Source of the DNA: Rhipicephalus microplus
Lineage: Eukaryota; Arthropoda; Arachnida; Ixodida; Ixodidae
NCBI RefSeq assembly: GCF_043290135.1
Contig: NC_134704.1
Location: 16,904,001 to 16,968,000, forward strand
Length of the DNA: 64,000 nt
Direction: 5' to 3'
A model generated the notes under the pieces. The model did not search any database, was not told where the DNA came from, and was given only the letters and a program-made list of their open reading frames with translations. Shown one piece after another: positions 48,872 to 60,732 of this stretch. The position numbers and the translations under genes were made by a program. Position 1 is the first letter of the stretch; each line of letters opens with the position of its first letter.

Positions 48872-49097
48872 AACTACAGAGTCGTAGTTGGGGGCCGCGC
48901 CCACGTTAAAGCCGGAAAGCCACGGTCCTCCGCCCGTTCCAGAACGTGCAAACCTGGCTGTGGCGCCCCCCGTAGAAGCACAGTTCTTTCGTCGCTCGTG
49001 CTCGGCTTGCGCGGCGGGCAAACTGGGCACTGCAGCCTCACGGGCTGTCTCCATCGGTGGCCGTGGCAGATAAGCAACGCCACCTGATAAGCGATGG
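48872..49097 (-). CDS. Weak candidate: GC-rich open frame, possible terminal exon
   Basis: A CpG-rich island of about 230 bp in AT-rich surroundings, open on the minus strand through LPRPPMETAREAAVP, AQAEHERRKNCAS and a C-terminal GFNVGAAPNYDSVVY before a stop at about 48869. An acceptor-like CGCTTATCAG precedes it at about 49097. The composition is coding-like and low in repeats, but I recognise no family, an alternative frame is also open (48874-49083), and there is no partner exon. It could be the last exon of a minus-strand host gene whose other exons are far upstream, or chance. Confidence 0.2.
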
Positions 49098-49426
49098 CGC
49101 GGAGGTTTTTCGGCGGACACCCGACATCTTACCTCGATCTTTGAAAGCTTATCTCTTAAAATTAGAAAAAATAACACATTTGACCTAAATCAAACCGATG
49201 TGATGTGCCAGTCACAAGATGTAGCACAATTCCTTGTATAGATCCCTTATGGTGCATGTACAACTGTTGTAAGGAGTTATACAAGCCAATCACGACGCGG
49301 CATTACAACATAAAGGAATGACAGGTTTGCGACCACCGACGCTTCTTTTCGCGTCGATGAAAATGGTTATCGGACCAACCGACGCGACGAGGCCAATTTG
49401 ACTGTCGCGCGACGTCGTATTCCAGC
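49098..49426. other. Unannotated spacer
   Basis: Nothing recognised. Confidence 0.4.
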
Positions 49427-49440
49427 TGAAGTCTCAGTAT

Positions 49441-49683
49441 TGATTGATTGATACGTGGGGTTTAACGTCCCAAAACCACCATATGATTATGAGAGACGCC
49501 GTAGTGGAGGGCTCCGGTAATTTCGACCACCTGGGGTTCTTTAACGTGCACCCAAATCTGAGCACACGGGCCTACAACATTTCCGCCTCCACCGGAAATG
49601 CAGCCGCCACAGCCGGTATTCGATCCCGCGACCTGCGGGTCAGCAGCCGAGTACCTTAGCCACTAGACCACCGTGGCGGGGCA
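49441..49683 (-). mobile_element. Full-length Ruka-like SINE
   Basis: Complete minus-strand copy flanked by the perfect 14 bp repeat TGAAGTCTCAGTAT at 49427-49440 and 49684-49697. Close to the consensus of the other copies. The B box has two changes (GGATCGAATAC). Confidence 0.95.
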
Positions 49684-49697
49684 TGAAGTCTCAGTAT

Positions 49698-52600
49698 AAA
49701 CGCGTCTTCGCGCAGCCGTGCACGTGCCCTCATCCTCGCTTTAAATCGCGTGAACAACTTTCCGCGCGCGGCATTCACGCTATTTGAATCTAAAAAAGAA
49801 AAAAACGAAAAGGAAATGACTACCTCGACGGGCGACTCGTTCGTTCCCCACACTTGCTTCGCGTATAAGCTCCTCACAACACGTGTCGTGTCAAAAAACG
49901 AGGCAGCAACACGAGTGTGAGAGAGAGAGAGAGATGCCACTCACGGCACGATTCTGCAACACAGCCTTTTTCATGGAGTGCTCGGTCATACCACGCTTTT
50001 AGGTAGACAGCTATTTTTAATGACAGCCCCTGAAAGACCATGGCCTGGTTTTCGCACTTTTCTCTCTATATATATATAAAACTCGTGCATCAGTCGTGCG
50101 CTTCATTGAAAGTACCGCGCGAACCGACGCAGAGAGGAACGGGAGTAAACAAAAAAAGAAAAGATATTAAATCTCGGAATCCTGAGCAGCGGCAGGCTTT
50201 AAGCGAAGACGGATTGAGGATTCCCTCGGGATTCCGGATAGCAAGCGAAACGAGGCGCTTATACTCTTTCTACCCGAAGGGGATTTCGTGGCCGATCGAG
50301 CGTGCAACCAAAGGAAATCCGTTTCGCCGCACGGCATGCGGAGCTGGTCTCTTGAGTGGTGTAAGCGAAATCGTGGGATAAAATAGTGGGATAGAAACTG
50401 TGAGAGCGGATGAAGCTTCGAAACGGCATGAAAATGACAACGACGACAATGGAATATGCTCGAAAGTCAGAAAGCGGCGAACAAGGCGTGTAACGTACTG
50501 CAAATCGTCAAAAGCCGCCAGCAGTGAGACCGAAACATGGACCCCGGGCAGAAAAATGATAGCTCTTTGCCTACGACAGGTTCTAGAAATTCGCCGTTAG
50601 GAACCGTTAGGATACATCCCTGTTTCCGTATTTAGCCTCGCGCTACAAAATATCCTTTCTAGGAATGAAATCATGTGGTACTCCTTGAATAATCAAATAT
50701 CGAGCAATTTTTCGCATAAGAGAAAGAAAACGGAGCAGTTGGACGGCCATACTTGTCGGAGAGAAAGATTAAGTGTAGCGATTTATTTAGAGTGCCCTTG
50801 CCTATATTCCATACACGCCTTCCTTTAATGTCACGCTGCCTCATATTTCACCGCCTACACTTCCACCATGAAAGTGCAGACATAATCGTAAATAAGGCAT
50901 GATCCGACCTCTGGTTTCGTAAGTTTCAAACTTTTAACAAAAAGTGCGTGAAAAGGTGGCCGTTGCAGGTTAAGAAAATAGGTCGTGCTTTATTACTAAA
51001 CGCGCGCGTAGGAGGGGTCTTACTCTTTTTACCAGCTCTTTTTAACCAATGGCGTTATCGCGTTATCTTTGTTTGATTGTAACTCCCTAAAAATACCTTT
51101 GGAAACTCGAGCGAGGACATTCAACTGCCCCGGTGAGTCTACATAAAGCCTGGTTTGACAGAGACACGCTGTCGTTGACAAGTACGACAACATGGCGTTA
51201 TCGACAGGGCTGACAAAGTGCGGCCGCCCACGCCCCGCTTCTCGTGACGTGAAGCGTTGTGCGACATTCTTTTGTTTCCCACACGTCCATTGCTATCTTG
51301 GGTGACAATAGTGTCCCTTTCAATAGCGTGCACCACTGTGGAATCTATCAGCTCTGAAAAAAAAGACTTATACCCCGCATAAACTTCTCATACATCCCCT
51401 CCTGGGGTTCCAAGGCAGTGCATGGATATTATCGCCTTTCATCTGGGCACTTTTAACTCACTGGCCCGTAACAATGTTTTGGACTTCCTGTTATAGGTGG
51501 TAGCCTAAGATGTCTCATAGAACGCGAATATTGATGGTTAACATAACGTAGCGTCGGCGACAACACAAGTGATGCGAAAGATCATCTAGTGATGACGCCT
51601 CGATGCGACGTCATAATGACGTCACAAACAAGGAGACGCTTGATAATCTCATCACGTGTGATAGTCACTTGGTCACCGATCTCAGAGGCCGTGCAAAAAC
51701 CATGTGATGTGCAGAAAGCTTGCAATGCCTCCAATGCCGGGGGCAGTGCAAAGCCATAGTGCGCAAAGCTCCCGAAAAAGGGTGGAAGAGGATCAATACT
51801 AACCACTGAGAAGACAAGATGGATTACGTTTTCGTCTTGTCTTCGGCGATTGCACAGAGCGTTGTTGTTGTTCTTTTTATATATTAAAATTGGGTGGCAA
51901 TAGGCAGCATCTCACGTGTGACCAAAAACATATTCTTCAAAAATCATCGTATACGCTGATTTTTTAAGTACGCATTGATCTACGGTGCTTCGCAAGTTAT
52001 TTTGCACTAGATGTAAATGTAATGCAGCCAAGTCACGCAAATTTCACCTGTAGAATATTCCCCAATGAAATTTTGTTGAACTGCCTCAAATAAACTAAGA
52101 ACATAAAGTTCTTGGACAGGAAAGCTAGCAAGCCCATTTGCACTGATATAGTATAGTTAAAAGGCTTAGAAGGGGGAGTTGAATTTTGAGGGTTTATAGA
52201 CCATAGGCTGCGTAAAATGGTAACTAAATAAACTTCGTAGTCATGTAAACCTTTCCACACTGTCTTCATGTCGAAAAAAAAGTGTATTTTTATGGGTTTG
52301 CCTACTAGAACATCCAGATAAGTTATTTTAAATGTTAAAATAGAGCGCACTATTACTATGATGTACAGTTACGTTTTCTTGTTAAGACAATATCTTCTTT
52401 CTCTTCAATCAAATGTTTTGTATTTGAATTATTGTAGCCTAACAACTCAATATGTTCTTCCTGTAAAAATCCCTGATGGGATTGACACTTTAAAAAAACG
52501 AAAGGAGCTGGCTAAGTTGGGGTAATCAGAATACTTGTCTAATTAACAGCTTTGCAAACTGGCCTGTGTTTTTTTTTTTGTCTGGTTTGAACGCCTCTTC

Positions 52601-52885
52601 GAGGTGCATGTGCGACAAACATATTGGAACACTGGCCAATCACGAGCATCGCTTCATTGTGCCCATAAAAAAAACACTCAAAAGTGCTAGATATGCCAGA
52701 CCATCGCTTATTGTCGGATGAAAGGATCTTGAGACAGTGGCCGACGCCGTCCTCAGCACCAAAAGCTTTGAGGTCATTGCTGCGTTTTTTGCGGACAACT
52801 AGTCTTGAACACAGGCTTTAAGCAGTGCCGCATGTGGTATTCTTCTCCCCTTTTTCCCCTTTCCTTCTTTCTTTCCTGCTTTTAG
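49698..52885. other. Unannotated stretch
   Basis: 3.2 kb without a recognised gene. A (GA)n patch lies at 49919-49934. The word block 50616-50647 matches one arm of the hairpin insertion at 41.1 kb. 50100-50380 and 51180-51260 are CpG-rich with frames of unknown meaning. Confidence 0.4.
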
Positions 52886-53589
52886 ATGCGGAGCATCTAA
52901 TACTCGAGGCTTGTAGTGCGGCGCCGTCCGCAAGCTTCCTCCTCCTTCTTCCACCATCTGTGCATCCCTTCCTCCTCTACACACCGCGCGCGCTTCACTC
53001 CTCCACCATCTGTGCACCCTTCCTCCTCTACACACCCAAGGAGGATTAAAAAAATTGCTGGAGTGGAAATGATTGCGCAGATGTGAAGCCGTTCCTCTGG
53101 CAAGATGGCGGCTGTGGCGGCCATCTTACTAGGGGCATGATAAAGTGTCGCCGTTCAGCGATCGAAAACGAAGCGTTTCCCTCGCACGCCCAACGAGTTT
53201 AATGCAACCAACATTTTTGGGGCCTCATAGTGCTCCAAGTGCGTCTTAAAGTCACTAGTTTTCCATAGTGAGCCTCTAATTGGAGGCAAAGTTCTTTGAA
53301 GATTCAGTCATCCATATTTGTTTCTGAGTGTTATTTCGTCAGGAACAACCATCCTTTAATATAGAACTACCGTAGTATTTACATAACGTATCAAAGCCAC
53401 TTGATCTTTAAGCGGGCACTATCAGAAAAGAGCATGTTTCCGCCATCTTGGCAGTGGCAATAGGTGGCTTCACTTCTGCTGGCAAGGCATCGCAGGAGCT
53501 TCCACTCCAGCAACTTTTCTTTAATTCTCCTTGTACACACCGCGTGCGCTTCTCCTCTTCACGAACATTCGCTAGCTGTATAATGTAGC

Positions 53590-53740
53590 GCGCATGCGCC
53601 GTCACGCTTCGAGAACATCGGCAGCTGACGCGCGCGCATGCGCCGTTGCGCTTCTCCCCCTTCTCGAACATTCGACAGCTGACAGTGCATGCGCCGTCGC
53701 GCTGTATATATACTCAAGGTCGGCGCTCGCTCGCTCAGTT
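53590..53740 (+). promoter_or_regulatory. Core-promoter-like array: three GCATGCGC boxes, TATA, initiator
   Basis: Two GCGCATGCGC words (53590-53599, 53634-53643) and one GTGCATGCGC (53685-53694), each within a degenerate tandem unit with AGCTGAC, precede TATATATA (53705-53712) and TCAGTT (53735-53740). The distance from the first T of the TATA to the A of TCA is 32 bp, the usual arthropod TATA-to-start spacing. GCGCATGCGC is the consensus bound by NRF1-type factors. Direction would be to the right. Function is inferred from motif layout only. Confidence 0.5.
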
Positions 53741-53792
53741 GCCGCTCGTCGGTTGGTTTGTACGGCGCGTCGACGTCCAAGGTCGCGGTGAA

Positions 53793-53932
53793 ATGAATTC
53801 CAACGAATCCACAAACACAATGATCGACGTACCTTCGACCAGCGCCGCCCTTTCGCATACGTGTGTACGTGTTCACTCATTTAACACCCACTCCTACAAC
53901 CACGTTAACCAATTTAGCCATCGACCCAAGTA
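53793..53932 (+). other. Short frame downstream of the promoter-like array
   Basis: The first ATG after the initiator (53793) opens 46 codons (MNSNESTNTMIDVPSTSAAL at the start) to a stop at 53931. The end overlaps AAGTAAGTCGC, a donor-like site, so a spliced transcript is conceivable. No homology recognised; may be meaningless. Confidence 0.2.
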
Positions 53933-54022
53933 AGTCGCAATTTAACACCCCATTTCACAACCACGTTAACCAATTTAGCCATCGACCCAAGTAAGTCGCA
54001 CTTTAACACCCCGTTAACCAAT
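53881..54022 (+). repeat. 60 bp tandem repeat, about 2.4 copies
   Basis: Units start TTAACACCC at 53881, 53942 and 54003; each full unit contains ACAACCACGTTAACCAATTT, GCCATCGACCCAA and the donor-like GTAAGTCGCA. The third copy is cut after GTTAACCAATTA. Confidence 0.9.
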
Positions 54023-54136
54023 TATATGCTCCGCATCCTCCTCAGTGTTCCCCCGAGGGAAGCTGCGGGCAATTTTTTTTCACTATTTCTCCCTTTCTTG
54101 TAACACCTCTTTTGTATCCATATTTTCAACAGCACA

Positions 54137-54229
54137 TGATTGATTGATTTGTGGGGTTTAACGTCCCAAAACCATTATTTGATTATGAGAGACGCCGTAG
54201 TGGAGGGCTCCGGAAATTTAGACCACCTG
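54137..54229 (-). mobile_element. 5'-truncated SINE, 93 bp, perfect duplications
   Basis: Only the tail-proximal 93 bp (to GACCACCTG) was inserted. Flanked by the perfect 14 bp repeat TTTTCAACAGCACA at 54123-54136 and 54230-54243. Confidence 0.93.
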
Positions 54230-54243
54230 TTTTCAACAGCACA

Positions 54244-55351
54244 GGACAGCCAGCTGGCCTCCGAACTGGCAAACTCTGAGCAAGCCGCTACCATATTGAT
54301 CGACGTCGTTAATCTAGCTGTCAAAATAGTGCTGTAAACACAAACATCAAAAACACGCTCATGCGCACGTGCACACACATACGTTGGCGGATCCGTGAGC
54401 CTGCTCTCTGGCAAAAAACCTTTTTTCCCGGTGGCCACATCAACAATAGAAGACCATAGAAGCAGGGAAAAAGCGAGACACTGAGTACTTCGAAACAATT
54501 CTCTAGAATCTACGTGGTCGCTCCGCTTTTGTGTGTACAGCACACACGCGGGCACCGCGACAGTGGAGAATCACTCTACAGCGCACTCGCAAGTGCCTTT
54601 TGTTTGGCTTTTCCGCAGTAGAAGCACGTACTGCGGCCGGTGAGCTCGCTGTGGCCGAAGGCTTTTCCTGCGAGCTTCGCCCACCGCAGTGCGCGCCTTC
54701 AATTTGACTGGGCGGATGCACTCAGACCGAGTGCGTGAAAGAAGGACTGTTGCAGAGAAACAGCACCGGTCCGCACTTGCCCTTCGGTTTTCTTTCTTAT
54801 TTCGTACTTTACGTTAAAAAAGAGGTGAAGGGAGGGGGCTTGCCTCGAGGTTGCCTGAACTGATTTCTTTATCAGTGCGCTGACGCACGCTAATATTGGC
54901 GGGACGACAAACTGTCTGTGGTGAATGCCCCTCGCATTGGTGGTGCCTACATAGTGGCGCTTGCGGTCCTACTGTGTTATTCGCCAGGAAAGTCGCATAT
55001 TGGAGATTTAGAATACATTCGAATGACGGTTCTTTTTTTTCTCTTCCTTCTTCTCTTGCCTTCACTCGACAGTTCGTGGGTTTGTCAAATTCTTCATACA
55101 TCTATATAAGGGTCGACCTCGGCTTCTGAACAGTCGGTTTCGAGTGCGCGAGTCCACAATAGAGTTTTTTAGAAAATCCGAAGTAAAAGAACCCGATACA
55201 AAAAAGAAAACATACTCACTGCGAAGCGAGCGCTCGACCACTGGAAAAAGAAAACATAAAAAAACACTAAATGGAAGCGGAATTCAATGCAACCAGAAAG
55301 TCTGAGTACCGAGTTTTGCCACCAATTTAAAATATAGTAGATATCAATCAT
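54244..55351. other. Unannotated stretch
   Basis: No gene recognised. 54590-54720 is GC-rich; the frames there have no motif. Confidence 0.4.
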
Positions 55352-56093
55352 ATTAATCATCATCATCATCATCAGCAGCAGCAGCATGACTACGCCCACT
55401 GCAGGACAAAGGCATCTCCTATCATGTTCAGCCAGTCAACTCGGGTCTTGTGCTTGCTGCTACCATTTTACACTCGCAAACTTCTTAATCTCATCTGCCC
55501 ACCTAACTTTCTGTCTGCCCCTAACTCGCTTGCCTTGTCTAGCAATACAGTTAGTTACCCTTAATGACCAGCGGTTATCCTCTTTACGCGCTACATGCCC
55601 GGCCCATGTCCATTCCTCCTTCTTGATTTAAACTATTATAACTTTAACCCTGGTTTGTTCACTGATCACTCTGCTCTTTTCTTGTCTCTTAAGGTTACAC
55701 CTACCATTTTTCTTTCGATTGCTCACTGCGTCGTCTTTAATTAAGGCTGAACCCTTTTTGTAAGTATCAAAGTTTCTGCTTTGTAGCTAAGTACTGGCCA
55801 GATGCAGCTGTTATATACCTTCCTTTCGAGGGATAGTGGCAATCTACCTGTCGTGATTTGAGAGCGCTTGTGAAATGTGCTCCACCCCATTCTTATTCTT
55901 CTAGTTACTTGAATCTCGTGGCCTGGCTCCACGGTTATTACCTGCCCTCAGTAGACATAGTCTTTTACAACTTCTAGTGCACCATTGCCTATCTCGAAGC
56001 GTTGTTCTCTTCCGAGAGTGTTGTACATTACTTTTGTTTTCTGCAGACTAATTTTAAGACATACCTTTCTGCTCAACTTGTCGAACTCCATAA
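55352..56093 (-). mobile_element. 5'-truncated RTE-clade LINE
   Basis: A 740 bp minus-strand copy of the RTE element found more completely at 60.8 kb. It covers the last part of the reverse transcriptase and the C-terminal region (RIRMGWSTFHKRSQITTGRL, VYNSCIWPVLSYKAETLILT), the 3' end and a tail of TGC and TGA trinucleotides (55353-55385). Similarity to the other copy stops at CGAACTCCATAAT (56093). Frames are broken in several places. No duplication recognised. Confidence 0.85.
55741..55932 (-). pseudogene. RTE polyprotein C-terminal region, broken
   Basis: A 63-codon open remnant matching the region after the RTE reverse transcriptase: the RRIRMGWSTF helix and the NSCIWPVLSYKAETLILTKR block. 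In the 60.8 kb copy the same block reads NSCILPVLSYGAETWRLTKR, so W-to-L at the ETW motif and G-to-K are decay here. Frameshifts lie on both sides. Confidence 0.8.
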
Positions 56094-56371
56094 TTTTGTA
56101 TAACTCCCCGCTCTCTTACGTTTCCGCTGTCGGCGTTCTTCTAGAGTTCTCTGTGGCATACCCATGTAAAAGATTTCGGAAGAAAGTGATGCGCGTGCGC
56201 TCGACGTCATGGCTGCGACGGTATGAACGACATCACTCACAACGCAGCCAATCAAGCACGTGCTCGGGTATGACGCTGCGAACGACGTAACTTATAACAC
56301 AGCCAATGGATACCACTAGTGACACCGCTGCCCAAGATATTTCCGTTTCTCGTAGCGATATACAGCTTTCG
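56094..56371. other. Unannotated spacer
   Basis: Contains two diverged copies of a word near TATGAACGACATCACTCACA / TGCGAACGACGTAACTTATA, each followed by ACGCAGCCAAT- or ACAGCCAAT-like sequence (56222-56250, 56276-56308). Confidence 0.4.
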
Positions 56372-56600
56372 CTGTAATATCTGTGGTTTTACGTGCCGAA
56401 GCCACGATATGATTGTGAGAGGCGCCGTAATAGATGACTCCGGAAATTTCAACCATCAGGTGTTCCTGCACTGACTCTGCACAGTACACGGGCATTTCGC
56501 CTCCGTCGTTGAAATGTGACCGACACGGTCGAGATCGAGCCCACTGACTATCTTGGGTCACCAGCTGAGTACCGCAACCGCTATACCACTACGGCGTACG
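56372..56600 (-). mobile_element. SINE of the longer-body subfamily, diverged
   Basis: Minus-strand copy: TGGTTTTACGTGCCGAAGCC, GATTGTGAGAGGCGCCGTAA, then the extra middle TGACTCTGCACAGTACACGG, and a head with ACCGCAACCGCTATACCACT. Its B box is damaged. Confidence 0.75.
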
Positions 56601-56973
56601 TATCCGCCACACCAGTCGGCCTTGAACACAGCTCGGCAACACCGCTATGCAGTACCCCTCCGTAACAACCTAGCCAAAAAAAACGCTTTGCTCATCTAAT
56701 CGCATAAACGTGTCCTCGTGTATGCTCTGCAACTTGTCTAGTGTTTTACCCCGGCTCTCAGGCTGTCGTACTATTACAAGTGGTCCTCCCAGTATATAGG
56801 TCGTTATCCAGTGAACTTTTACACGCTTTTCAGGCGAGTTAAAGTTCTGTAATCTAGAATTTAGAAGACAGTTCTCTAGTAGAGCACTTGGCCTTTATCG
56901 GTATACCAAAATCATGAATCACCAACTTGCGCCATTGTGCACTATGATTAGGAAATTTAGAATATATCCGACA
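56601..56973. other. Unannotated spacer
   Basis: Nothing recognised. Confidence 0.4.
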
Positions 56974-57070
56974 CGGTAGCTCTATGGCTATGCCATTTAG
57001 AAGCTCCAGCATAAGGCCATGGGTTCATGTTCGTGGACGCTGTAGCCGCGTTTCATTGGATGCTAACCGT
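56974..57070 (+). mobile_element. tRNA-like head of a decayed SINE
   Basis: Sense-strand CACGGTAGCTCTATGGCTAT and GGCCATGGGTTCATGTTCGT resemble the A-box and B-box region of the longer-body SINE subfamily, followed by GCTGTAGCCGCGTTTCATTG. The body is lost. Confidence 0.5.
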
Positions 57071-57712
57071 AAAAATTAGCCCTGTGCATTAATCTTGTTG
57101 TGGTTCAAATTAATCCTCAGTCTTATGCCACATCTCTCACCACTGTACTGTTTCTCAGAGCTTATAAACTTGATTGCTTCATCAATTTGGCTTCCCTGTC
57201 TATCCATGATAACTTGCGCGATACATAAACGGCAGCGACGCATACGTGAACATTAGCGAAGCTGGTGTAATACATTATGAGTACGACTATCGCGTGTTGA
57301 ATTATCATTGCATCGACAAGCCACGTTGTACGACGAACATACATCGAGTTCTGGTAAATATTCATAGTATTTCTAAAAAGAACGACACAAATTCTATGTT
57401 TCCATATGAAAATTATTCTGCCTTGAAAGCGTTTTGCTGCACAGAACCATATTTAGTATCTCGATCTCACGTCAACATGCAACCTCCTAGATGCTAAAAC
57501 CAATTGATGTCGACCGAGCCAAGTGTGTGCACAAACTCCGATAGGTCGTAATCACTGCAATGGTGAAACCTTCCCAAGACGCGACGCACTCGAGAAGCTT
57601 TTCCAGTGCTATTATCGGCATTTTTATCATTCGAGTTTCACATTTCTTTCTGCTGGGGAATTCGATCTAACGCATCATCAAACTACCAGTTGATTGATTG
57701 GTCGAACATAGT
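57071..57712. other. Unannotated stretch
   Basis: Nothing recognised. Confidence 0.4.
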
Positions 57713-57880
57713 CTTGAGGAGGAGGAGAACTGGGAACGTTTATTGGGCACAGTATACGTGGAGCTGATGTTCAGCAATGAGAGCCCACTGTTGTTTCAGT
57801 GGCCAAAATGCCTTGGGCCCTTCTGGTGACACAACTATAGAGCACAGTCAATTCTTCCCAGGTCGGGACGGGCAGGCTAT
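57713..57880 (-). mobile_element. LINE-like 3' end with AATAAA and TCC tail
   Basis: Minus strand: CAGTGGGCTCTCATTGCTGA, then an AATAAA signal (plus TTTATT at 57739-57744), then CTCCTCCTCCTC (57715-57727). This end structure fits the RNase H-type LINEs of the window; the coding part is absent. Confidence 0.45.
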
Positions 57881-60732
57881 ATAAACCTGACCACCAGTTG
57901 AAGCGCGACTATATTTACCCGCCATTCATTTGATGCTTACTACTGGCTCACTCATCGGGTACGCTTTGTTTCTCCGCCACTGTCTTCTCCTTCTCTGTCG
58001 CTTGAAGTGGTGGAAGTGGACTTGAATGAAACTCGCACTGCACGTGCGGTGTTCTCACGTTACCCGAAAATAGAGTCAAACAAATACGCCTTCTCGAGAC
58101 CGCTGTAGCGAAATTGGGAAGCTGTGTAAACACGCACACGTCGAGCTGTCCGTCCATCGCGGTTTGTCTTTATTCATTGATCTATTGCTTTTATTAAGTA
58201 GATGGTGTTGATATAGAGAATCTTCCTAGTAAACCAGCACCCATACTCCTTGGGTGCATTTTTTTAGTTCTGGTCATTGATACGGTATATTCTAAAAACA
58301 ATTGCGTTTATTCGGGGTATTCTCACGTATTCCGCACGTACGCAACGCTTTGTTGGCGTCATAATGGTGTTTACAATCTGCACAGCAGTGAGACGGCAGT
58401 TCATAAGACGCCGTGGCTGCGATGTCGTTGCGACCATCTTGGCATGCGTGAATCAGCTTGAGGTGCTATATGAACAAACTAAACTTGTATTCGCTAAGCA
58501 AATATATTTATGTTTTGCCCTGCTGACTGTTTTATTTGTTCCCGTAACAGGCGTTAAAGGTGCATAAACAGTATGAAAAACAAAATACCAGCGTAAACTT
58601 GCTCCATAAGTATGGACCCCATATTGAGCCTAAAGTTTAATCATAATTCGTGCACTCTTTTACGCTATACAGAGAACGATATCCATTTTATATGAATCTA
58701 AGATGAAATTCACTTCATACGTGCATAATCCCTACGAATTATGGAACTTGTACCACAATATTTTTATTGTGATTGTGCTTACAATTCACTAAGGAATTCA
58801 TACGCAAAGAAAGACCCGAAGAACAAGCAGCTGGCCACAAGTTAGGGTCTTACGCTGAACTTTAATTGTTTATTCTATCTGCACAGCCAACATACTGCAA
58901 CATTTGCGCACGTGTGCTTCGGTGTAATCGAAAATAAAAGGTAACACACGAAACATCTGCCTCTCGCTGTCGCAAAAGTGAACGGAAGCGTCGATAATGA
59001 TTTTCAAGTCACTGCTCGCTGTTACCGTAGACACCAGCGCCGGAATTTCATCTAGTATCTATCGCAGGAGACTACGAAAGCCATCGCTGCATGAGTCTCC
59101 GTGCCTTGTGCTATGGTTGACAGGCCCGCGCGCGGGGTTACGCGGTACTCACGGGACTACTTCGTCATCGCAAATAGTATTATGTCGGCAAAAAGAGAAC
59201 CGCCCTGAAAGAAAGACGCAGCTCCTAGTGTTGCATGCTGTCTTGCGAAGAGGGTGCGCACAGCGGCGACGGCCGAGAAGATCCCGGTAGAAAAGCACCC
59301 CGAGTCCAATTACTTCGTCGAGTACGATACGCTCGAAATATCCCCTCGACGACGGAGGTTTTCCGAAGGTATATATGAAGTTGTACAGGACAAAAAAAAA
59401 CAGATACAACCTTTGTACATCAGGTACGGCGATGACTCGGAGAACAAACAGAAAAAAAAACAAACGAAGCGGATTTATTTTTGGCTCTCTTCGGAGCAAT
59501 GCTCACAATTTTTTTCGCTATCTGAAAATTGAGTCAAGCTACTTTCTATGGAATAGCCTGGAAAATAATCTCAAAGCAGCGAAGTAAAATGTAGCTGACG
59601 AATTTCGACGGGCAAGCAGGAATGAAGGAGATCCGACGTCTCTTGTAAGTAAGCCGCGGTAGTGTATGCGCGTACTTTTTTTTGCTGGTTGAGACTACAG
59701 AAGTCTTTCTGAATAGACAAATGCACCCGAAATGTGTACACATGTGTATTTTTATATCAAAAAGCCGCCATGAAAGTCTGGAGCATTATTAAATAAACAC
59801 AAAAAGGTGTTTCTGAAGTTAATTGATCAATTTATTTATGCCTTGTAAGAAATAATCTCCGATCTTATCAATGATGCACAATTTAAATATTTTTTTTCCT
59901 CCTTGTGATAAACGTAAGAGCTCATCAAGCTGTCAGTGATGGCAGTTAGTTTCACCTTTAGTTTAACATGAAGAGCCAAATAAAATATGTAATGTCCCAA
60001 CGAAACATCCCCGTCCCCCCTTACTTACGATGAAAGAAAAATCCGACAGCATTTGGAGGCGGAGCTCTTGATCGGTCGCCCATCACTAATCAATATGGCG
60101 GCGGTGGAGTCCCTAAGAATAAAATAAAGTGTGCACATCTGTACTTCTAATGAAATGTTTTATTGGATTCGCGTGCTTTTTTTGTTTTTATTCAACCTTG
60201 TCGCGCGAATAGAAGCATGAACGAAAGTGCAAATGGTGGGAGTGCAAGGAGGGTTGAGGCTTTCTTTCGGTCACTGGCACATATGTCGGATCTCCACCAA
60301 CAAAAGAGAGGAGGGGTGCTGGTTCGACATTTTGCGCTAAGTATTCTAGCGAACACAGATGTTATATATCGCTTACTTGCGAAATGGAAAGAATGCGTGG
60401 GGGATTATTTTGTATGCATAAGTAAACGAACGTGAGGGCAGGGAAGCCGAGTGTGCACCGGCATTCGACGCTGTAAGTCGTGCTGCTCCCGGACAGAGAA
60501 TGTGAAACCTTCGAATCAGCAGAAGCAGCATTAATTTGGTTTGCGGCGTCTTTCTTCACCGCTCGGTGGCGTCACAATTCCATCGCAAAGGATTCAGCAT
60601 GTTAGCAGCCCTCGTGCGACGACGCTGCAGCCAGAAGAAAAAAAAAGGAAACAAAGCAGAAACAAGGCTCAAAGTCGAAAATTTCCACTATACCACGAGT
60701 AGGTACGTATAAGCATGTGTACCCGCAGTATA
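57881..60732. other. Unannotated stretch
   Basis: 2.8 kb without a recognised gene. Frames at 58277-58567 (plus, 96 codons) and 59149-59499 (minus, 116 codons) lack motifs. 59030-59300 is CpG-rich. Confidence 0.4.

Larger units (their letters stand above)
52886..54075. mobile_element. Composite palindromic repeat, about 1.2 kb
   Basis: The outer words ATGCGGAGCAT (52889) and ATGCTCCGCAT (54026) are complementary. Inside, 53030-53125 and 53440-53545 form a long inverted pair: GATTAAAAAAATTGCTGGAG, GATGTGAAGCC and GGCAAGATGGCGG reappear complemented as CTCCAGCAACTTTTCTTTAA, GGTGGCTTCAC and CCGCCATCTTGGC. No protein is encoded. It also carries a promoter-like array (53535-53740) and a 60 bp tandem repeat. 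Likely a non-autonomous mobile element or a chimera of two; the exact ends are uncertain. Confidence 0.5.

Noticed and set aside
49444..49659. Conserved-looking 70-75 codon protein (WGLTSQNHHMIMRDAV) repeated at several sites
   Set aside because: It is the antisense of the SINE body; the repetition reflects SINE copies, not a gene family.
53881..54022. CRISPR-like or satellite array
   Set aside because: Only 2.4 units with no spacers; a simple tandem repeat.
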